DNA of 64,000 nt from Halovenus marina (GCF_051414115.1 NZ_JBLKNZ010000001.1:2666001-2730000), one strand, 5' to 3'. Shown: positions 24,868-33,290, counted from the first letter of the stretch. Translations and numbers: made by a program. Notes: a model not told the origin generated them from the sequence alone.

Positions 24868-25584
24868 TCACTCGGCCGAGTCGCCGTTTCGGTTGGCGAG
24901 TTTCGTCCCGAGAAACCCACCGAGAGCGCTCAATCCGACCGTGTACACGAGGGTGACGAGTAACCCGAACAGGATCGCGAATCCGCCAGCGATAGCGACA
25001 GAGAGGTAGCCGAGTTCCGCCGCTGCGACTGCGAACACGACGAGCACCAGCGCGCCGAGCAGGAGAACTGGGATCGATGCGACGACACCAGCATACGCGC
25101 CCACTCTCGTTCCCTCGGACGTGGTGCCGTCCCGAAGATATCCGGAGACGAGTCCGCCGAGAATCGGCGAGAAGGGGATCGCAGAGACGACGACAGTCAC
25201 GACGCCGCCGACGATGGCAAGCGTGATCGTATCGGGGGAATCGCTCGTCCGTTCCTGTCGACGGCGGTAGACGAGGAAGGCGACCCCGCCAGCGACCAGC
25301 AGCAAGCCGAGCAGGATCGTTCCGATCCCGCCCCAGGTCAGCACTGCCAGGATCAGATCGACCAGTTCCTCCTGCGTGAGTTCGTCGACCTGGATGTCCT
25401 CCTCGATGACAAAATCCGTGACGTCCTCGCGGTCTGCGAGCGCGTACAGACCAGCGCCGACAGCCGCGAAAAACAGCCCTGCCAGCGCACACAGGGCCGC
25501 AGTCACCCAGTCGACGATCTGACTCAGCGAGCCGGAGTCAGAGTGGTCCACGCCCGACTCGTTTGCAGTGTCTGTCGATTCCAT
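24868..25584 (-). CDS. DUF5518-like membrane protein (paralogue of 925-1656)
   Basis: 238 residues with the same plan as the gene at 925-1656: a hydrophilic N-terminus, a first helix (ALCALAGLFFAAVG), an acidic extracellular-type loop (about 58-85), a helix pair, and a hydrophobic C-terminal half. PFSPILGGLVSGYLRDGT and SALGGFLGTKL match the other copy closely. The function is unknown. The duplicated copies are 23 kb apart, on opposite strands, with unrelated neighbours, so the duplication is probably old. Confidence 0.8.
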   Translation of the reverse strand: MESTDTANESGVDHSDSGSLSQIVDWVTAALCALAGLFFAAVGAGLYALADREDVTDFVIEEDIQVDELTQEELVDLILAVLTWGGIGTILLGLLLVAGGVAFLVYRRRQERTSDSPDTITLAIVGGVVTVVVSAIPFSPILGGLVSGYLRDGTTSEGTRVGAYAGVVASIPVLLLGALVLVVFAVAAAELGYLSVAIAGGFAILFGLLVTLVYTVGLSALGGFLGTKLANRNGDSAE

Positions 25585-25668
25585 GATGTATATCCAGACG
25601 GATCGGATAAATAATTACGTGGGTTCTACCGGCTAGTATGGTAGATCAATTCTGCAGAAAAGCTCGGA

Positions 25669-27582
25669 TCAATCGCGTGGATGAAAGCGATTCACCGCCC
25701 GCCTGACGGCGTCTTCGTCACCGATGAACGTGAGCCGGTCGTTTCGCTCGAGTCTGTCGTCGGACGAGGGAACACGTGCGTCCCCGTCTCGGCCAATAGT
25801 GGCGACGATACAGCCGTCCGGAATCTCGCTGTTGACTTCCTCGATGGACTTGCCAACCAGGTCGTCGGCCGTGACTTCGATCTCCTGTACGTCGTGGCTG
25901 TCCCCGAGTTCGTTCATCCAGTGGGTGAGTTCCGGGCGTTCGATCTCGTCGTCGATGGCGACCGCCGTCGCCGTCGGTGAGTCGATGGCCGTGACGTCGA
26001 TCGTCTCGAACGCATCGACGTTCGCGGGGTCGTTGACCCGTGCGATCACCGATTCGACGCCGAATTTCGTCCGCGCGAGTTGGCAGATGAGGAGGTTCTT
26101 GTCATCCGCTTGTGTCGCCGCAACGACGATCTTGGCGTCGTCGACGCCAGCCTCACGTAACACGTCGCCGTCGGTTCCATCGCCCTGATACACCGTAAAT
26201 CCGGCAGATCGCGCCTGTTCAGTCTGCTCATCGTCGTCTTCGACGATGACGACGAATTCGCCTCTGTTCTCCAGTCGTTGCGCGAGCGCCCGGCCGACCC
26301 GGCCGCCCCCGACGATGATGGTTCGCATTGGACTCACTCCGAGGAAGCTACCGATCTGTCTGGCGAGTCCGCCCTCGATTGCGGCAGTCGCCAGGATGAC
26401 GGCAAACACCGTCCCGAGTAGCAGTTGGCCCGCCTCGACGTTGCCAGCGAGTTCGAGTTCGATGGCAAACAGCGTGGCGACGCTCGCTGGAATGATGCCG
26501 CGTGGGCCGACGCCAGCCAGAAAGAGTCGTTCGGGCCAGGTGAACTGGTCGACACCCAGCGTCGAGATGATCGCCACGAGCGGGCGAAGCACCAGCATGA
26601 GAAAGAGTACGAGAACGATGGCCCCGACGCCGAGTCTGCGGATCGCATTGAGGTCGATCAGGGCGGCAAGCGAGACGAACACAAAGGAGAGGACGATGAT
26701 GGTCGCGTTGCGTGCGAACTCCTCGATCTCCTGTTCGTGGTCGAGATGGAGATTGCCGAGCAGGACACCGGCGGTGGCCGCGGCAGCGACCCCGGCCTCG
26801 GCGGCGACCGCCTCGGCGGCCGCAAACGACCCGATCGCCGCAGACAGGACCAGAAACTGTGCGGACCGTATCTGGTGTTCGGGTGTGATATCGGTCTCCA
26901 GTAGACCGTAGATGATGCCCGTGGCGAGCACTCCAGCAGCCACGCCGACCCCGAACCGCTCGATAAACGAGAGCAGCGTCACGTGGATGCCGAGATCATC
27001 GAGCAACAGCGTATCGAAGATCACGACCGCCGCGATTGCCGCCGTGACGTCGTTGACGATGCCCTCAGTTTCCAGCGCGATTGCGACGTGGTCTCTGACC
27101 CGGACGACGTCGAGAATCGGGGTGATGACCGTCGGACCCGTCGCGACGAGCAAGGCCCCTGCGACCATCGCAATCTCCCACTCGGCACCTTCGAGCACCC
27201 GGATCGCAACGGTGGTTCCAAGAAAGGTCACGACTGCACCGACAGTCACCAGACGGAGGGCGGTCGTCTCCGCTTCCCGAATCCGGCGGAGCTTGAGCGC
27301 AAACGCCCCGTCGAAGACGATAATCGCGACGCTGAGTCCGACAATCGTCTCCAGCCCCTCGCCGAACGTATCGAGAGTAACGAGACCGAGCACTTCCGGA
27401 CCGAGGACGATTCCAAGTGCCAGGTAGAAGACGATACTCGGGATCTGGAGTCGGCTTGCGAGCAACTGCGCGACGAGGCCGAGAATGAGGACGATTGCGA
27501 CGATGGGCAGGAGGCTGCTTGCCACGTCGAACCGTTGGATTCGTGACTGCTTAGTTGTTGTTCCAGAAACACCCCAATCCAC
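25669..27582 (-). CDS. Cation:proton antiporter with C-terminal RCK (TrkA-N/TrkA-C) domains
   Basis: 637 residues. Residues 20-410 hold about 12 membrane helices with the antiporter blocks IPSIVFYLALGIVLGPEVLGL, VGLSVAIIVFDGAFAL and the paired VGPRGIIPASVATL, typical of CPA1 (NhaP-like) proteins. Residues 415-540 are a Rossmann TrkA-N domain (TIIVGGGRVGRALAQRLENRG) that binds NAD or a nucleotide, and residues 555-637 a TrkA-C domain. This suggests nucleotide-gated Na+/H+ or K+/H+ exchange. The start is uncertain: the frame opens with GTG at 27582, but GTG at 27525 (VASSLLPIVAIV) gives a more typical N-terminus. It is divergent from ftsZ1. Confidence 0.88.
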   Translation of the reverse strand: MDWGVSGTTTKQSRIQRFDVASSLLPIVAIVLILGLVAQLLASRLQIPSIVFYLALGIVLGPEVLGLVTLDTFGEGLETIVGLSVAIIVFDGAFALKLRRIREAETTALRLVTVGAVVTFLGTTVAIRVLEGAEWEIAMVAGALLVATGPTVITPILDVVRVRDHVAIALETEGIVNDVTAAIAAVVIFDTLLLDDLGIHVTLLSFIERFGVGVAAGVLATGIIYGLLETDITPEHQIRSAQFLVLSAAIGSFAAAEAVAAEAGVAAAATAGVLLGNLHLDHEQEIEEFARNATIIVLSFVFVSLAALIDLNAIRRLGVGAIVLVLFLMLVLRPLVAIISTLGVDQFTWPERLFLAGVGPRGIIPASVATLFAIELELAGNVEAGQLLLGTVFAVILATAAIEGGLARQIGSFLGVSPMRTIIVGGGRVGRALAQRLENRGEFVVIVEDDDEQTEQARSAGFTVYQGDGTDGDVLREAGVDDAKIVVAATQADDKNLLICQLARTKFGVESVIARVNDPANVDAFETIDVTAIDSPTATAVAIDDEIERPELTHWMNELGDSHDVQEIEVTADDLVGKSIEEVNSEIPDGCIVATIGRDGDARVPSSDDRLERNDRLTFIGDEDAVRRAVNRFHPRD

Positions 27583-27585
27583 TAC

Positions 27586-27643
27586 TCGTTGCCTACCCAG
27601 ACGGAAGCCCCTCAGCTCGCTAATCGTTGCCTACCCGGACGGG
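27586..27643. promoter_or_regulatory. Direct repeat TCGTTGCCTACCC between antiporter and ftsZ1
   Basis: TCGTTGCCTACCCAGACGGAA (about 27586) and TCGTTGCCTACCCGGACGGGAA (about 27622) are near-identical copies around 37 bases apart, immediately upstream of the antiporter start on the minus strand. The spacing of about 3.5 helical turns fits a cooperative regulator. No factor is assigned. Confidence 0.45.
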
Positions 27644-27662
27644 AAATGTCATCAACGATCGT

Positions 27663-27680
27663 GTCAGACACACGTCTGAC
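27663..27680. promoter_or_regulatory. ftsZ1: 7-bp inverted repeat GTCAGAC-ACAC-GTCTGAC upstream of ftsZ1
   Basis: Perfect arms with a four-base loop, 12 bases before the ftsZ1 TATA box. It could be an activator site or part of the terminator-like spacer between the divergent genes. Confidence 0.45.
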
Positions 27681-27691
27681 GATGGGGAAAG

Positions 27692-27699
27692 ACTATAAG
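27692..27699 (+). promoter_or_regulatory. ftsZ1: TATA box for ftsZ1
   Basis: ACTATAAG about 30 bases before the ATG at 27728, predicting a transcription start near 27720 and a leader of only a few bases. Confidence 0.55.
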
Positions 27700-27727
27700 A
27701 GGCCCTAGGTTAACTACCATTTAAATC

Positions 27728-28888
27728 ATGGACTCGATAATCGACGAGGCGATCGACGAGGCCGAGGAGGAGGCCGACGCCTCCGCCGAGGCCGAGCCGG
27801 ACGAAGCTGGTGGGACGACGACGGACAACCCTGCGACATCTGGACAGATGACCGACGACGAACTCGCAGATGTCGTCAAGGACCTGGAAACCCAGATCAC
27901 CGTGGTCGGCTGTGGCGGTGCGGGCGGAAACACAGTCACACGGATGATGGAGGAAGGGATCCACGGTGCGAAACTCGTCGCCGCGAACACCGACGCACAG
28001 CATCTCGCAGACGAGGTCGAGGCCGACACCAAGATCCTCATCGGCCGCAAGCGGACGGGCGGGCGCGGAGCTGGCTCGGTCCCCAAGATCGGTGAGGAAG
28101 CCGCGCAGGAGAACATCGAGGACATCCAGCAGTCGATCGACGGCTCGGACATGGTGTTTGTCACTGCTGGTCTCGGCGGCGGTACCGGAACCGGCGCGGC
28201 CCCCGTGGTCGCGCAGGCCGCACAGGACGCTGGCGCGCTCACCATCTCGATCGTGACGATTCCCTTCACCGCGGAGGGTGAGCGCCGACGAGCGAACGCC
28301 GACGCAGGCCTCGAACGGCTTCGCTCCGTCTCGGATACCGTGATCGTCGTCCCCAACGACCGCCTGCTCGATTACGCCCCGTCGATGCCACTCCAGGACG
28401 CGTTCAAGATCTGCGACCGCGTGCTGATGCGCTCCGTGAAGGGGATGACCGAACTGATCACGAAGCCCGGCCTCGTCAACGTCGACTTCGCAGACGTGCG
28501 GACGATCATGGAAAACGGCGGCGTCGCCATGATCGGACTGGGCGAGTCCGACAGCGAGAACAAGGCACAGGACTCGATCCGCTCGGCGCTTCGCTCGCCG
28601 CTGCTGGATGTGGAGTTCGACGGCGCGAGCAGCGCGCTGGTCAACGTCGTCGGCGGCCCCGACATGAGCATCGAGGAGGCCGAGGGCGTCGTCGAGGAAA
28701 TCTACGACCGCATCGATCCCGACGCGCGCATCATCTGGGGCGCATCCGTCGACCGCGAGTTCGAGGGCAAGATGGAGACGATGATCGTCGTCACGGGCGT
28801 CGAGAGCCCACAGATCTACGGCCAGAGCGAGGCAGCAGAGGAACAGGCGGCAAAGCAGATGGGCGAAGACATCGACTACGTCGAGTAA
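27728..28888 (+). CDS. ftsZ1: Cell division GTPase FtsZ1
   Basis: Tubulin-like GTPase that assembles at midcell. 386 residues. An acidic N-terminal extension of about 50 residues (rich in Glu, Ala, Asp) precedes the core. The T1 loop is VGCGGAGGNTVTRM, the phosphate-binding T4 tubulin signature is AGLGGGTGTGAAPV, and the T7 catalytic loop is VNVDFADVRTIM. The C-terminus ends with a short acidic peptide (GEDIDYVE), as in haloarchaeal FtsZ1. The gene is followed on the same strand by secE and spt5, a neighbourhood conserved in archaea and diagnostic of FtsZ1 rather than FtsZ2. Confidence 0.97.
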   Translation: MDSIIDEAIDEAEEEADASAEAEPDEAGGTTTDNPATSGQMTDDELADVVKDLETQITVVGCGGAGGNTVTRMMEEGIHGAKLVAANTDAQHLADEVEADTKILIGRKRTGGRGAGSVPKIGEEAAQENIEDIQQSIDGSDMVFVTAGLGGGTGTGAAPVVAQAAQDAGALTISIVTIPFTAEGERRRANADAGLERLRSVSDTVIVVPNDRLLDYAPSMPLQDAFKICDRVLMRSVKGMTELITKPGLVNVDFADVRTIMENGGVAMIGLGESDSENKAQDSIRSALRSPLLDVEFDGASSALVNVVGGPDMSIEEAEGVVEEIYDRIDPDARIIWGASVDREFEGKMETMIVVTGVESPQIYGQSEAAEEQAAKQMGEDIDYVE

Positions 28889-29008
28889 CCGAGTCACAGC
28901 GGGCGGACATTTTGGTGGTCGATCCTGCCGAGATAGCGCTGGCTGTTCCGTGCAGAGTGCTGATATCGCATCAATAGATAGAAATGCACGCAGGAGCAAG
29001 CCATCGAC

Positions 29009-29182
29009 ATGAACACGCCAACGGATCTCAGTTCGTACATTCGCGTGCTGAAACTGGCGAGTACGCCGTCCTGGGAAGAGTTCAGTCAGGTCGCGAAGAT
29101 TGCTGGCGCGGGGATCTTGCTCGTCGGCCTGATCGGCTTTACCATCTTCGTCTTCATGAGTTTCGTCCCGGGTGGTCCGTGA
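29009..29182 (+). CDS. secE: SecE, protein translocase subunit (Sec61 gamma)
   Basis: Only 57 residues, absent from length-filtered ORF sets, but unmistakable from content and position. An amphipathic N-terminal helix (SSYIRVLKLASTPSWEEF) is followed by one membrane helix (GILLVGLIGFTIFVFMSFV) and a PGGP tail, the standard single-span archaeal SecE. SecE clamps SecY at the membrane. Its TGA overlaps the spt5 ATG in TGATG, so translation is coupled. It lies 120 bases after ftsZ1. Confidence 0.92.
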   Translation: MNTPTDLSSYIRVLKLASTPSWEEFSQVAKIAGAGILLVGLIGFTIFVFMSFVPGGP

Positions 29183-29619
29183 TGGGTATCTACGCAGTCA
29201 AGACGACCGCGAGTCAGGAACAGACGGTCGCGGAGATGATCATCAACCGCGAGGAGCCGTCGATTCACGCCGCGCTCGCGCCGGATTCGGTGACCTCCTA
29301 CGTGATGGTCGAAGCCGACGACGAATCAGTCTTCGAGCGGATCCTCGACGAGATCCCTCACGCACAGGGGATCGTGCAGGGACAGACCTCGATGGCCGAA
29401 GTCGAGCACTTCCTCTCACCGACCCCCGACGTCGAAGGGATCGCAGAGGGCGACATCGTCGAACTCATCGCCGGACCGTTCAAAGGCGAGAAGGCACAGG
29501 TACAGCGCATCGACGAAGGGAAAGACCAGGTTACGGTCGAACTGTACGAGGCGACGGTTCCCATCCCGGTCACCGTCCGTGGCGACCAGATCCGTGTCCT
29601 CGATAGCGAAGAGCGGTAG
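29182..29619 (+). CDS. spt5: Transcription elongation factor Spt5 (NusG homologue)
   Basis: Binds the RNA polymerase clamp and promotes processive elongation. 145 residues. An N-terminal NGN domain (MGIYAVKTTASQEQTVAEM, then SYVMVEADDESVFERIL and EVEHFL) and a KOW domain (IAEGDIVELIAGPFKGEKAQVQRID) with the usual G-P-F-K-G-E loop. It is the expected partner of secE in archaeal genomes. A T5 run at 29631-29635 just after the stop may end the ftsZ1-secE-spt5 transcript. Confidence 0.96.
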   Translation: MGIYAVKTTASQEQTVAEMIINREEPSIHAALAPDSVTSYVMVEADDESVFERILDEIPHAQGIVQGQTSMAEVEHFLSPTPDVEGIAEGDIVELIAGPFKGEKAQVQRIDEGKDQVTVELYEATVPIPVTVRGDQIRVLDSEER

Positions 29620-29630
29620 CTAGCTCGCTG

Positions 29631-29635
29631 TTTTT
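29631..29635 (+). terminator. T-run downstream of spt5
   Basis: Five thymidines directly after the spt5 stop region, preceded by a G/C-rich stretch. Archaeal transcription often ends at such T-runs; no strong hairpin accompanies it. Confidence 0.4.
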
Positions 29636-29694
29636 GACACCCTCGCGATATAGGCAGAACAATAATAAGCATATCGTGTGAGAGATTGCCAAAG

Positions 29695-29913
29695 ATGGCA
29701 CCAGCACTGAGTGATGCCCCGAGTGGCGTGTTGAACGAAACAACGAACACGGTACACAAGCACAAAACGGGGGCTGGCGAGTTCGAGACTGAGTGTGGTC
29801 TTACACGTCACGTCGAATCGAGGACTCTACAGCGGGTGCTCATCACGGAGGTGGTCACCAGCAAGCGAACGAACAGATGTGGTCGGTGCTTTCCTGAAGC
29901 AGGCGGTTACTGA
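29695..29913 (+). CDS. Small cysteine-containing haloarchaeal protein (72 aa)
   Basis: Hypothetical. 72 residues from ATG 29695; an upstream TTG at 29686 is unlikely. It has a polar first half (MAPALSDAPSGVL, then VHKHKTGAGEFETECGL) and a second half ending RCGRCFPEAGGY. One C-x2-C pair plus a preceding Cys in ECGL and histidines in VHKH could bind a single zinc. I have seen haloarchaeal small proteins of this layout but cannot give a function. Its TGA at 29911-29913 touches a long inverted repeat. Confidence 0.65.
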   Translation: MAPALSDAPSGVLNETTNTVHKHKTGAGEFETECGLTRHVESRTLQRVLITEVVTSKRTNRCGRCFPEAGGY

Positions 29914-29988
29914 TACTGTCGGCTGTACGTACACATATTCGCCACTCCGGGTGGTGACGTATGTTCGAGATGGGACAGCCGACAGTAT
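29913..29988. repeat. 14-bp inverted repeat with 48-bp spacer between convergent genes
   Basis: ATACTGTCGGCTGT at 29913-29926 and its exact complement at 29975-29988. A small internal hairpin CCAC-TCCGG-GTGG lies within the spacer. The left arm begins at the last base of the upstream stop codon. It could be a bidirectional terminator, a transcript-pairing element, or a remnant of a short inverted-repeat element. Confidence 0.7.
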
Positions 29989-29999
29989 GAAGTCCCGGA

Positions 30000-30293
30000 C
30001 TATTCGTCGAGTCGGTCGACGACTTCGCGGATATCGGCGACGTCTTCGATGGTTTCGCGGATCTTCTCGCGGCGGCGCACTTCGGCGGCGGAGGCGTCGT
30101 AGGCGCGGACGTACTCGGCGCGAGAGTGTTCGTCGAACGCGTGGCGGATGGCGAAGTAGCCGTCCGGAACGACCGCCCCACAGACCTTGCACTCGACGCG
30201 TTCGTGCTCTGCGGCCTGATGGACCATCAGGTCCTCGACGCGGTCGAAGGCCTCGACCTCGTCGCCCTCGATCGCACATTCCCACTGTGTCAT
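30000..30293 (-). CDS. Small C2H2-type zinc protein (DUF7565-like)
   Basis: 97 residues from the ATG at 30293. The open frame continues twelve codons upstream without features. The sequence reads as MTQWECAIEG, then LMVHQAAEHERVECKVCGAVVPDGYFAIRHAFDEHSRAEY. That gives Cys (WECAI), His-His pairs (VHQAAEH), C-x2-C (ECKVCG) and a further H-x4-H, enough for two zinc sites. The C-terminal 35 residues are a charged coiled helix (REKIRETIEDVADIREVVDRL). Families like this are common in haloarchaea, and function is unknown. It is convergent with the small protein at 29695. Confidence 0.75.
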   Translation of the reverse strand: MTQWECAIEGDEVEAFDRVEDLMVHQAAEHERVECKVCGAVVPDGYFAIRHAFDEHSRAEYVRAYDASAAEVRRREKIRETIEDVADIREVVDRLDE

Positions 30294-30401
30294 TATCGGC
30301 GCTGACGCGACCAGCGTATAAAAATCCACGGAACAGGGGGCTCGGAGTGACTCGAAACATCGAGTGGTACCAGACCCGTCTCAGTCACAGATCCCCCAAA
30401 A

Positions 30402-31058
30402 CTACCCCAGATCAGGCTCTCCCTCGATCTGTTCGTAGAGATAGTACGAGTAGACGACGGTGATGGCCGACGTGAGCAGAACAGGAACGAGCAGGAAGTA
30501 GATGGCGTACTCGCCAAAGGGCAGTCCGATTGCGGTGATGATGGCGGTCAGTTTGAACAGTCGGCCGCCGAGTCTGTGGGTTCGGTCCCAGACCTCCTCG
30601 CTGCTGAGCGTCCACGGCGTTCGGATACCGACGAACCAGTTGCGGTCGGCCTCAGTGACGAGGACCCCCGCGTAGTACAGCAGGATGGCAGTTCCCGAGA
30701 GCACGAGCGACGTGAAGGGGAACTCGTGGCCGAGATTGAAGGCGATGATCCCGGCGTGGATCAGCCCCAGATAGCCCGTGATGATGACGACGAACCAGTC
30801 GTAGTACCGGCGAAAGGAGACGATGTTCTCTCGGAGCGGGTCGATGCGCGGGATGAGCGCAAAGAGGCCAAGCAGTCCAGCCATCAGGAGTGGCATGAGC
30901 GCGAGTCCAAACGTCTTGCCCATCCGTCCCCGCGGATCACCGTCAGCACCCCAGTTGGTGACGAGTTGGTCGGGAAGCGACGGCGCGGCGAGGACGCTCA
31001 CCACTCCGGACAGGACGACGAACCCGGCCGCGAGGCCGAATCGCTGCGTGGTGTTCAT
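30402..31058 (-). CDS. SdpI / DUF1648-family membrane protein
   Basis: 218 residues with six likely membrane helices. The N-terminal part has LPDQLVTNWGADGDPRGRMGKTFGLALMPL, the DUF1648 signature (typically H-W or N-W-x-x-x-G-x-P-x-x). The C-terminal half contains FVGIRTPWTLSSEEVWDRTHRLGGRLF, the SdpI signature. In Bacillus, SdpI is the immunity protein and sensor for the SdpC toxin; that role should not be assumed here since no toxin gene is near. Start at the ATG at 31058, the upstream ten codons being spacer. It is divergent from the gene at 31145. Confidence 0.88.
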   Translation of the reverse strand: MNTTQRFGLAAGFVVLSGVVSVLAAPSLPDQLVTNWGADGDPRGRMGKTFGLALMPLLMAGLLGLFALIPRIDPLRENIVSFRRYYDWFVVIITGYLGLIHAGIIAFNLGHEFPFTSLVLSGTAILLYYAGVLVTEADRNWFVGIRTPWTLSSEEVWDRTHRLGGRLFKLTAIITAIGLPFGEYAIYFLLVPVLLTSAITVVYSYYLYEQIEGEPDLG

Positions 31059-31144
31059 ACGTATCACTCTGCCGCCAGATCCTATCAAACTACGGGTCGG
31101 TCGATGCCGAACGATTCAAGCCCACACCGGGCATGGAACGGGGT

Positions 31145-31627
31145 ATGTCACTGGCCGAGCGCGCTCGGGAGGCAGTTCAGGAGCGCCCCTTTCTCCACGA
31201 GGGACTGCGAGCGGGCGTGGTCAACTACAGCGCCGCCGCGTCGTATCTCGACGTAGGCGAAGAGAGCGCCGTCGCAGCCGCCCTCCGGCGCTACGCCGAG
31301 GAACTCGACAACCCCGGCACGCTCGGTGACGCGCGTGTTCGGATGGAAAGTGGACTGGCGGAACGGGGCGCAAGCGAAACAGAGGACGAGACAGCGGCAC
31401 TGCTCGTCGTGGGCGACACGGCGCTTTCCTCCGGCGGGGGGTCGCTGACCGCGATACTGGCGACGGGAACGCTCTCTGTGGCCGGGCTACGGCAGGTCGT
31501 CGGACGGTGTGACGTCGCCGACATCAACCTGACAGCAGTGGGATTCGACGGGGAGACGCTCGTCGTGGTCGTCGAGCGCCGCGACGGGCCGGACGTGCTC
31601 CGGATCGTCGAGCGCGCGTTCGCGTGA
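31145..31627 (+). CDS. Haloarchaeal conserved protein (DUF7523-like)
   Basis: 160 residues from the ATG at 31145; an ATG four codons earlier (31133) is the alternative. The opening AERAREAVQERPFLHEGLRAGVVNYSAAASYLDV is a helix-turn-helix-like block followed by EESAVAAALRRYAEEL. The second half is beta/alpha (ALLVVGDTALS, GGGSLTAILATGTLSVAGLRQVVGRC, INLTAVGFDGETLVVVVERRDG) and resembles a small ligand-binding or ACT-like fold. Function unknown; a regulator is possible. It lies 82 bases upstream of cysS on the same strand. Confidence 0.7.
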   Translation: MSLAERAREAVQERPFLHEGLRAGVVNYSAAASYLDVGEESAVAAALRRYAEELDNPGTLGDARVRMESGLAERGASETEDETAALLVVGDTALSSGGGSLTAILATGTLSVAGLRQVVGRCDVADINLTAVGFDGETLVVVVERRDGPDVLRIVERAFA

Positions 31628-31709
31628 GCAGTCGTCGCGGTTTCGGAGTTGTCGAGTCACGACGGCCAGACCACAGCGTTGAAGCGACACGCCCGCACAG
31701 ATACCGCTA

Positions 31710-33194
31710 ATGACACTGCACGTGCGAAACTCGCTGACCGGGGAGCGAGAGGCTTTCGAGCCGCGGGACCCCGAGTCGGTGCTGCTGTATTACTGTGGCC
31801 TGACGACATCGGATCCGGCGCATCTCGGCCACGCTCGCGGGTGGGTACACGTCGACGTGATGCACCGGTGGCTGGAGCATCTGGGCTACGATGTGCGCCA
31901 CGTGGAGAATTTCACCGACGTGAACGAGAAGATTGTCGCGCGCGTCGGTGAAGGTGGGGACAGCGAGGAGGAGGTCGCCCGGTCGTATATCGCGGAGATT
32001 CTCGGGAACATGCGGTCGCTGAACCTCCTGCGCGCGGAGGTGTACCCGCGCGTCTCCGAGCACGTCCCCGAGATCATCGACCTCGTGGAGCGCCTCGTCG
32101 ACCGGGGCTACGCCTACGAGTCGAACGGGTCGGTGTACTTCGACGTGACCAGTTTCGAGGGATACGGCAAACTCTCGAATCAGGATATCGAGGCAATCGA
32201 ATCGCAGGGCGACCCCGACGAGCGCGCCGAAAAGCGCCACCCGGCCGACTTCGCGCTCTGGAAGGCGGGCCGCCCGGACCCCGAGGAAATTGCAGACCAC
32301 CAGCACGAAGGGGCCGCCCCGGCCGAGGAAGCCGTCGAGACGGCACAGACCTGGGAGTCGCCCTGGAGCGAGGGACGGCCGGGCTGGCACATCGAGTGCT
32401 CGGCGATGAGCATGACCCACCTCGACGAGACCATCGACATCCACGTCGGCGGGCAGGATCTCGTCTTCCCGCATCACGAAAACGAGATTGCCCAGAGCGA
32501 GGCCGCGACGGGCCAGACCTTCGCCCGGTACTGGCTGCACGTCCGCCTGCTCGATGCGCCCGACGAGGAGAAGATGTCCTCCTCACTGGGGAACTTCGAG
32601 AGCGTGAGCGAGGCAATCGAGCGGTACGGCCCGAACGTCGTCCGCACCTTTCTGCTCTCGACGGCGTATCACAGCGCGGCCACCTACAACAGCGAGACGG
32701 TCGCGGAGGCCGCAGAGCGCTACGACCGCTTGGAGCGAGGGTACGACCGAGCGGTCGAAGCGGTCGACAGCATCGACGCCCGGACGAAAATCGAGGACGG
32801 CGACCTCCGTGCGGCAGTGACGGAGACCCGCGAGGCGTTCGAGGCGGCAATGAACGACGATTTCAACACCAGACGGGCGCTCGCCGCGCTATCGGAGTTA
32901 GTCGGAGCAGTCAACACGCATCTCGAAGGCGACGAGTACGACTACCGGGGACTTCGTCGTGCCGTCGAGACGTTCGAGGAGTTCGGAACGGGCGTGTTGG
33001 GGTTACAGTTCGAGGAGACGACGCCGGGCGAGGCGACGGTCGCAGAGGATCTGGTCGAACTCGTTCTGGAGATTCGCGAGCGGGAGCGGGAGGCGGGCAA
33101 CTACGAGCGGGCGGACGAACTCCGCGACGATCTAGAGGCTCTTGGGGTCGAGGTACAGGACACCGACGAGGGACCGACCTATCGGCTAGAGTAG
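31710..33194 (+). CDS. cysS: Cysteinyl-tRNA synthetase
   Basis: Charges tRNA-Cys. 494 residues. The first zinc ligand is in YYCGLTTSDPAHLGHARG, where HLGH is the HIGH box. The remaining ligands are the cysteine in HIECSAMSM and the histidines in FPHHENEIAQSE. The KMSKS loop is present as KMSSSLGNF. The C-terminal DALR/anticodon region ends ADELRDDLEALGVEVQDTDEGPTYRLE, as in the family. A short insertion (about 180-200, acidic with DHQHEGAAPAEEA) is a haloarchaeal feature. The stop is followed by the hairpin at 33197-33212. Confidence 0.96.
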   Translation: MTLHVRNSLTGEREAFEPRDPESVLLYYCGLTTSDPAHLGHARGWVHVDVMHRWLEHLGYDVRHVENFTDVNEKIVARVGEGGDSEEEVARSYIAEILGNMRSLNLLRAEVYPRVSEHVPEIIDLVERLVDRGYAYESNGSVYFDVTSFEGYGKLSNQDIEAIESQGDPDERAEKRHPADFALWKAGRPDPEEIADHQHEGAAPAEEAVETAQTWESPWSEGRPGWHIECSAMSMTHLDETIDIHVGGQDLVFPHHENEIAQSEAATGQTFARYWLHVRLLDAPDEEKMSSSLGNFESVSEAIERYGPNVVRTFLLSTAYHSAATYNSETVAEAAERYDRLERGYDRAVEAVDSIDARTKIEDGDLRAAVTETREAFEAAMNDDFNTRRALAALSELVGAVNTHLEGDEYDYRGLRRAVETFEEFGTGVLGLQFEETTPGEATVAEDLVELVLEIREREREAGNYERADELRDDLEALGVEVQDTDEGPTYRLE

Positions 33195-33196
33195 TC

Positions 33197-33212
33197 CCCA
33201 ACATCTTGGGGA
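33197..33212. terminator. Short hairpin after cysS
   Basis: CCCCAA-CATC-TTGGGG, a perfect six-base stem in the three-base-adjacent region after the cysS stop. It lacks a following T-run, so its role as terminator is only a suggestion. Confidence 0.35.
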
Positions 33213-33290
33213 AACCTATTCCTTCGAGCGAGTCACGTGCAACGATAGAACGATGAGACAGCCGATCAGGTCGAGCACGGTGAGCACACG

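Noticed and set aside
29182..29184. Possible frameshift between secE and spt5
   Set aside because: The TGATG overlap is the normal coupled junction of these two genes, and each protein is complete.
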